Positions 42,177 to 45,900 of a stretch of 45,900 bases of DNA are shown here, piece after piece; position 1 is the first letter of the stretch, and the number at the start of each line of letters is the position of its first letter. A program made the position numbers and the translations under genes. The notes under the pieces were generated by a model. It made no database searches and had not been told where the DNA came from. It was given only the letters and a program-made list of their open reading frames with translations. The DNA is taken from positions 1-45,900 of the forward strand of contig NZ_JASCOR010000016.1 in assembly GCF_029959445.1 (NCBI RefSeq), written 5' to 3'. This stretch comes from Stenotrophomonas sp. PS02298. GTDB taxonomy: Bacteria > Pseudomonadota > Gammaproteobacteria > Xanthomonadales > Xanthomonadaceae.

Positions 42177-42881
42177 ATGCGATTCAAGAAGCCGCAGGTG
42201 CGCTACGCCGACACGCCGCAGCCTGCCACGCCGTATCAAGCTGCCGGCCAGGTGTGGGACGACCGTATCGGCTCGCCGCGCGTGCAGGCGAAGAACTGGC
42301 GGCTGATGGCCTTCGGGTGCCTCACGCTCGCGCTGCTGATGGCCGGCGGCCTGGTGTGGCGCTCGGCGCAGTCCATCGTGACGCCCTACGTGGTGGAAGT
42401 GGACAACGCGGGCCAGGTGCGCGCCGTCGGCGAAGCCGCCACGCCGTACCGGCCCAGCGATGCCCAGGTGGCCTATCACCTGGGCCGCTTCATCGAGCTG
42501 GTGCGCTCGCTGTCCATCGACCCCATCGTCGTGCGCCAGAACTGGCTCGACGCCTACGACTACACCACCGACAAGGGCGCCGTGGTGCTCAACGACTACG
42601 CGCGCACCAACGACCCGTTCGCGCGCATCGGCAAGGAGTCGGTGACGGTGCAGATCACCAGCGTGACACGCGCCAGCGACACGTCTTTCAACGTGCGCTG
42701 GACGGAACGGCGCTTCGTCAACGGCGCCGCGGCGGGCACTGAACGCTGGAACGCCGTGATTTCCATCGTGCAGCAGACCCCGCGTACCGAACAGCGCCTG
42801 CGCAAGAACCCCCTGGGCATCTACGTCAACGGTCTGTCGTGGAGCCGCGAACTGGATTCTTCCGAAGGAGCCAAGCCATGA
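42177..42881 (+). CDS. trbF: TrbF/VirB8-type assembly protein
   Basis: A 234-residue bitopic inner-membrane protein. One span (about 41-61, LMAFGCLTLALLMAGGLVWR) is followed by a periplasmic VirB8-like domain with the family's VEVDNAGQVRAVGEA, FIELVRSLSIDPIVVRQNWL and NPLGIYVNGLSWSREL near the end. It connects the inner-membrane platform with TrbG and TrbI. The stop overlaps the trbG start by 4 bases (ATGA, 42878-42881). Confidence 0.94.
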   Translation: MRFKKPQVRYADTPQPATPYQAAGQVWDDRIGSPRVQAKNWRLMAFGCLTLALLMAGGLVWRSAQSIVTPYVVEVDNAGQVRAVGEAATPYRPSDAQVAYHLGRFIELVRSLSIDPIVVRQNWLDAYDYTTDKGAVVLNDYARTNDPFARIGKESVTVQITSVTRASDTSFNVRWTERRFVNGAAAGTERWNAVISIVQQTPRTEQRLRKNPLGIYVNGLSWSRELDSSEGAKP

Positions 42882-43879
42882 ATCCGCTTTTCCGTAAATC
42901 CGCCTTGCCGTTGATCCTGCTTGCTTCGGCTGTCTTGTTCTCCGGCTGCGCCACGCAGGGCAAGCCGCCGCCGGCCATCTCGCTCGATGAGCCGGTGCAG
43001 GCCCAGCCGCTGCCGGAGCCACCCGCGCCGGTGGAAGTGGTCAAGGTGCCCGAGCCGCTGGCGCTGCCGGCGCAGTTGAAGCCATTGCCCGAAGCCGAGG
43101 GCGCCAAGCCCGCGCCGGAACCGGCCGACGAAACCGTGCGCGTCTCGCGCGCCAACGCGGAGGCCCGCATCGCGCCCACGCGCGAGGGCTATGTCAATGC
43201 GATTCAAGTGTGGCCCTTCACCGATAGCGCGCTGTATCAGGTCTATGCGGCCGTGGGCCGTGTGACCGTGATCGCGCTCCAGCCGGGCGAGGAACTGGTG
43301 ACGGTGGCCGCAGGCGATACCGTGCGCTGGATCGTGGGCGACACGTCCAGCGGCAGCGGCGATGCGCTGCGCGTCAATGTGATGGTCAAGCCCATCCGCT
43401 CGGGCCTCAAGACCAATCTGGTCATCACCACCAGCCGGCGCACCTATCTGCTGGAGCTGACCTCGACCGAAAAGACGTGGATGGCCTCGGTGTCGTGGGA
43501 GTACCCGAAGGACAAGATGCTGGCCTTGCAGCGCCAGGCGCAGGCGGCCAGCGCCGCCGCGCCGGTCGATACCGGCTTGTCGCTGGAGAAGATCCGCTTC
43601 CGCTACGCGATCAGCGGCAGCAATCCACCGTGGAAGCCGCTGCGCGCCTTCGATGACAGCGAGAAGGTCTATATCCAGTTCCCCGCCGGCATCGCGCAAG
43701 GCGAGCTGCCACCGCTGTTCGTGATCGGTGCGCAGGGCGACGGGCAACTGGTGAACTACCGCTTCCGAGCGCCGTACTACATCGTGGATCGCCTCTTTGG
43801 CGCGGCAGAGCTGCGCCTGGGTGGTGACAAGGGCGACGTGGTGCGGATCGAGCGCACGGACGGCACGCGGAGGAACTGA
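42878..43879 (+). CDS. trbG: TrbG/VirB9-type outer-membrane complex protein
   Basis: A 333-residue lipoprotein: signal LPLILLASAVLFSGC with lipobox FSGC and Cys24, then a Pro-rich stretch (about 33-75) and the VirB9 beta-sandwich domains. Typical sequences are YVNAIQVWPFTDSALYQVY, TNLVITTSRRTYLLELTSTE and SWEYPKDKM. It forms the outer-membrane core of the channel with TrbI. It is separated from trbI by only 2 bases. Confidence 0.93.
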   Translation: MNPLFRKSALPLILLASAVLFSGCATQGKPPPAISLDEPVQAQPLPEPPAPVEVVKVPEPLALPAQLKPLPEAEGAKPAPEPADETVRVSRANAEARIAPTREGYVNAIQVWPFTDSALYQVYAAVGRVTVIALQPGEELVTVAAGDTVRWIVGDTSSGSGDALRVNVMVKPIRSGLKTNLVITTSRRTYLLELTSTEKTWMASVSWEYPKDKMLALQRQAQAASAAAPVDTGLSLEKIRFRYAISGSNPPWKPLRAFDDSEKVYIQFPAGIAQGELPPLFVIGAQGDGQLVNYRFRAPYYIVDRLFGAAELRLGGDKGDVVRIERTDGTRRN

Positions 43880-43881
43880 CC

Positions 43882-45144
43882 ATGAGCCAGGATGACACTC
43901 CCGACCTCGCCACGCCGCAGGCGGGCAAGGTCGCGCCCGAGGCGGTGGCGCTGCGCGCCCAGCCGCGCCCGGTCACACGCTTGAACCGGCGCACGTTGGC
44001 GATGCTCATGGGTGGCCTATCGGTCGCCGTGCTGGGCGCGACCATCTGGTCATTGCAGCCGCAGCGGCGCGGCGGGAGCGAGCAGACCGAGCTTTACAAC
44101 GTCGATCGCGTCTCGAAGTCCGAAGGGCTGGACGGCCTGCCGGCCGACTACTCGAAGCTGCCGCCGAAGGTGCCGGAGCTGGGGCCGCCGCTGCCGGGCG
44201 ACCTTGGCCCGGCCATCGTGAACTCGCAGCAGCCCGTGACGCCGACCTATGCGCCGCCTGGGCATAACCCCGAGGACGCCTTGCGCAAAGAGGCGGACGC
44301 GGCGGCGGCCTCGGCGGTGTTCTTCCGCTCGGGCCAGCAGGGCAAGGCCGCAGCGCCTGCCACAGCCCAAGCCGCTGCGGCTGTGCCGGGCAGCGCCTTC
44401 GACCCGCTGGCGGCCGGGCCGGCCTCGACGGCGGCACAGCCTGCCGATCCGACCGCCACGCAGAACCGGCAAGACCAGAAGGAGGCGTTCTTGAAAGGCG
44501 GTTCTACGGAAACTCGCAATTCCGGCAATCTGCAAATGCCGGCCTCGCCATATCAGGTCATGGCCGGAACAGTGATCGCCGGGGCGCTGGTGACGGGCAT
44601 CAAGTCGGACTTGCCGGGCGACGTGATCGCCACGGTGACGGAGCCGGTCTATGACTCGGCGACGGGCAAGTTCCTGCTGATCCCGCAGGGGTCGCGCATC
44701 CTCGGCAAATACAACAGCCAGGTCAGCTACGGGCAGAGCCGCGTGCAGGTGGTATGGAACCGGATCATCCTGCCCGACACGTCTTCGCTGACCATCGACA
44801 ACCTTGTGGGCACCGATCCGGCGGGCTATTCCGGCCTTGAAGATGGCGTGGACTACCACTGGGGCCGCATCGTCGCTGGCGCGGCGCTGACGACGCTGCT
44901 GGGCGTGGGCGCGGAACTGGCTGCGCCGGAGAACCGGCAGGACGGCAACCGCATCGTGATCGCGGGGCGCGACAGCGCGCAGGACAGTATCAATCAGGTC
45001 GGACAGGAGATGACCCGGCGCAATATGAACATCCAGCCGACGTTGACAGAGCGGCCTGGGCTGCCGGTGCGGATCATCGTCAACCGCGACTTGGTGCTGC
45101 GGCCTTATCAGCCGATGTTCTTCAACAGGGGAGCGATGCGATGA
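43882..45144 (+). CDS. trbI: TrbI/VirB10-type channel protein
   Basis: A 420-residue protein spanning the envelope. The N-terminal cytoplasmic part is short, the span lies at about 38-57 (RTLAMLMGGLSVAVLGATIW), and a Pro/Ala-rich periplasmic linker follows to about residue 210. The C-terminal VirB10 beta-barrel contains AGTVIAGALVTGIKSDLPGD, then FLLIPQGSRILGKYNSQVSY and VWNRIILPDTSSL. The protein ends in RDLVLRPYQPMFFN, normal for the family. It is coupled to the DUF2274 gene by an ATGA overlap. Confidence 0.94.
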   Translation: MSQDDTPDLATPQAGKVAPEAVALRAQPRPVTRLNRRTLAMLMGGLSVAVLGATIWSLQPQRRGGSEQTELYNVDRVSKSEGLDGLPADYSKLPPKVPELGPPLPGDLGPAIVNSQQPVTPTYAPPGHNPEDALRKEADAAAASAVFFRSGQQGKAAAPATAQAAAAVPGSAFDPLAAGPASTAAQPADPTATQNRQDQKEAFLKGGSTETRNSGNLQMPASPYQVMAGTVIAGALVTGIKSDLPGDVIATVTEPVYDSATGKFLLIPQGSRILGKYNSQVSYGQSRVQVVWNRIILPDTSSLTIDNLVGTDPAGYSGLEDGVDYHWGRIVAGAALTTLLGVGAELAAPENRQDGNRIVIAGRDSAQDSINQVGQEMTRRNMNIQPTLTERPGLPVRIIVNRDLVLRPYQPMFFNRGAMR

Positions 45145-45386
45145 GCACGGGTAAGAAGCTGCGGCTCGGGCCGCTGCCGAAACTGGAATCCACCAAGATG
45201 ACCTTCGCGTGCCCGGCCGGCCTGCGGGCCGATCTTGACCGCTACGCGGCGCTGCACGCGCAGACCTACGGCGAAGCGGTCGATGCCATGACGTTGATCC
45301 CGCACATGCTGGAGGCATTCATGGCGGGGGATCGGGGATTCAGGAAGGGCACTGCAACACGGAGCGTGCCGTCGAAGCCGACATGA
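45141..45386 (+). CDS. DUF2274 family protein
   Basis: An 81-residue protein of DUF2274, a small family of unknown function that closes the trb operon in Tn4371-like ICEs. The core is KLRLGPLPKLESTKMTFACP, then RADLDRYAALHAQTYGEAVD and LIPHMLEAFMAGDRGFRK. The pattern of helices resembles an RHH-like or anti-sigma-like fold, but I would not assign a role. It overlaps trbI by 4 bases and is followed by a strong terminator. No further gene is visible to the end of the window. Confidence 0.88.
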   Translation: MSTGKKLRLGPLPKLESTKMTFACPAGLRADLDRYAALHAQTYGEAVDAMTLIPHMLEAFMAGDRGFRKGTATRSVPSKPT

Positions 45387-45418
45387 TGGCGTCGCCTACC
45401 ATCCAGCGGCATCCATCC

Positions 45419-45444
45419 AACGCGCAGCCCCAGGGCTGCGCGTT
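45419..45444 (+). terminator. terminator of the trb operon
   Basis: A perfect 11-bp stem AACGCGCAGCC (45419-45429) / GGCTGCGCGTT (45434-45444) with loop CCAG, followed by CTTCGTTC. It starts 33 bases after the last backbone stop. Confidence 0.7.
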
Positions 45445-45705
45445 CTTCGTTCTGGATGCTGGGCTATGATGATGAAACAGGCCCGCTGTTCCTCGACAAT
45501 CCAGCACGACACCGTGCGATGCGGCTTTCCCTCCCGACGCTCCTATGTGGCTCCTAGCCCACGAGGCAACACTTCTGCGAAGTGGCCTGAAAAAGAGCTA
45601 ACCTACTGTCCCATATACGGTTTCAAGCCCCGCGTGATTTACACGGAGGACTTGACACCAGAACTTTTTTGTTGCCGAGGAACACCAGCAATTATTGTTG
45701 TTTTT
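45445..45705. other. gene-free segment expected to contain the right end of the ICE
   Basis: I see no convincing gene in these 261 bases. Composition shifts from the GC-rich backbone to more mixed sequence around 45600-45700. A CCTGAAAAAG at 45586-45595 is the nearest thing to a Tn4371-type T-rich core, but the match is weak and inverted, so the attachment site is not placed. Confidence 0.3.
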
Positions 45706-45900
45706 GTGGGAGCGGCGTCAGCCGCGAAGCTGATGTACCAGCAGATTGCGAAGTGCGCGGTTCTTCGTTGCTCCCAACATCGCGGCTGATGCCGCTCCCA
45801 CAAACAAAGCTTGCAGCCTTGTAGGAGCGGCGTAAGCCGCGAAGCTCGTGCATTGTCAGATTGCACAATATTCGATGATTCGTTGCCCCCAGCTTCGCGG
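45706..45900. repeat. REP/BIME repeats, likely host chromosome
   Basis: GTGGGAGCGGCGTCAGCCGCG starts at 45706 and is followed by an inverted copy at 45781-45801 (CGCGGCTGATGCCGCTCCCA). A second pair follows: GTAGGAGCGGCGTAAGCCGC (45821-45840) and an inverted start AGCTTCGCGG (45891-45900) cut by the window edge. Each has the GCGGC/GCCGC core hairpin. The linkers of both pairs share CAGATTGC and TTCGTTGC at matching places, so the two units (about 115 bp apart) look like a duplicated BIME. Such elements belong to gammaproteobacterial chromosomes such as Pseudomonas and Xanthomonadaceae. Confidence 0.8.

Larger units (their letters stand above)
1..45700 (+). mobile_element. Tn4371-type ICE, partial (left end outside window; right end approximate)
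   Basis: The gene order (DUF932, ParB-like, DUF736, DUF2958, DUF2285, AlpA, RepA, ParA, DUF2840, TraF, DUF3363 relaxase, LysR-type TraR, TraG, CopG, TrbBCDEJKLFGI, DUF2274) is the backbone known from Tn4371-family ICEs. Two cargo blocks interrupt it: arsenic/chromate genes at 3610-8531 (minus strand), and metal and lipid A genes at 17849-31731. No integrase or RadC gene is present, so the attL side lies left of base 1. The right boundary is not resolved. It should fall after the terminator at 45419-45444 and before the REP repeats that start at 45706; the end coordinate given is a guess within that interval. Confidence 0.85.

Noticed and set aside
45586..45595. CCTGAAAAAG as the attR core of the ICE
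   Set aside because: Tn4371 cores are T-rich octamers (TTTTTCAT type); this is an imperfect, inverted match, a similar string (CTTTTTCAG) occurs by chance at 10592-10600, and the left end is not available for comparison.
45466..45789. 107-codon ORF past the end of the trb operon
   Set aside because: It runs through the REP repeats, has no ribosome binding site and no protein-like pattern.
1..45900. CRISPR arrays, tRNA or rRNA genes, insertion sequences
   Set aside because: None seen: no regularly spaced identical repeats beyond the three iterons, no transposase-like product, and no recognisable tRNA or rRNA segment.

Overview
This window is most of an integrative and conjugative element (ICE) of the Tn4371 type: high-GC proteobacterial DNA with a TraG/Trb mating-pair-formation block, a VirD2-like (DUF3363) relaxase, a TraF maturation peptidase, a RepA/ParA/ParB maintenance module and the usual small companions (DUF932, DUF736, DUF2958, DUF2285, AlpA, DUF2840, DUF2274). 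The integrase end lies to the left, outside the window. The right end of the element probably falls between the terminator after the last tra gene (45419-45444) and REP-type chromosomal repeats starting at 45706. REPs of this form (GGAGCGGCGTNAGCCGCG) suggest a gammaproteobacterial host such as Pseudomonas or Xanthomonadaceae, although the element family is common in beta- and gammaproteobacteria.

Layout. 1-3.4 kb: DUF932, a long ParB-like protein and a small unknown ORF. 3.6-8.6 kb, minus strand: arsenic cargo arsR-arsI-arsC(LMW-PTP)-acr3-arsC(glutaredoxin type), then padR-chrA and a GNAT gene whose 3' end is broken. 8.6-9.3 kb: about 730 bases without a convincing gene. 9.3-12 kb: DUF736, an XRE regulator, DUF2958, a predicted multi-branched structured segment, a DUF2285 regulator and an AlpA-like factor. 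12-14.1 kb: repA, three 17-bp iterons, an AT-rich heptad-repeat segment, parA and a ribbon-helix-helix partner. 14.1-17.6 kb: DUF2840, TraF, an odd coupled ORF and the relaxase.

17.8-31.7 kb is a second cargo: a ferric-reductase-like flavocytochrome with a two-component system; a minus-strand cytochrome b561/VIT pair; an HME-type RND tripartite efflux system with a PII-like DUF3240 protein; and an AT-richer lipid A module PAP2-EptA-DgkA. The eptA reading frame is cut by one in-frame TAA between its membrane and catalytic halves.

31.8-45.4 kb is the conjugation block: LysR-type TraR, an EexN-like lipoprotein, TraG, a CopG-like protein and TrbB-C-D-E-J-K-L-F-G-I, mostly coupled by 4-base stop/start overlaps, ending with DUF2274.

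The most interesting items are the iteron and heptad-repeat region after repA (a candidate replication origin and partition site), the two noncoding blocks at 8583-9316 and 10621-10750, and the split eptA within a mobile pap2-eptA-dgkA locus beside a metal-efflux island.
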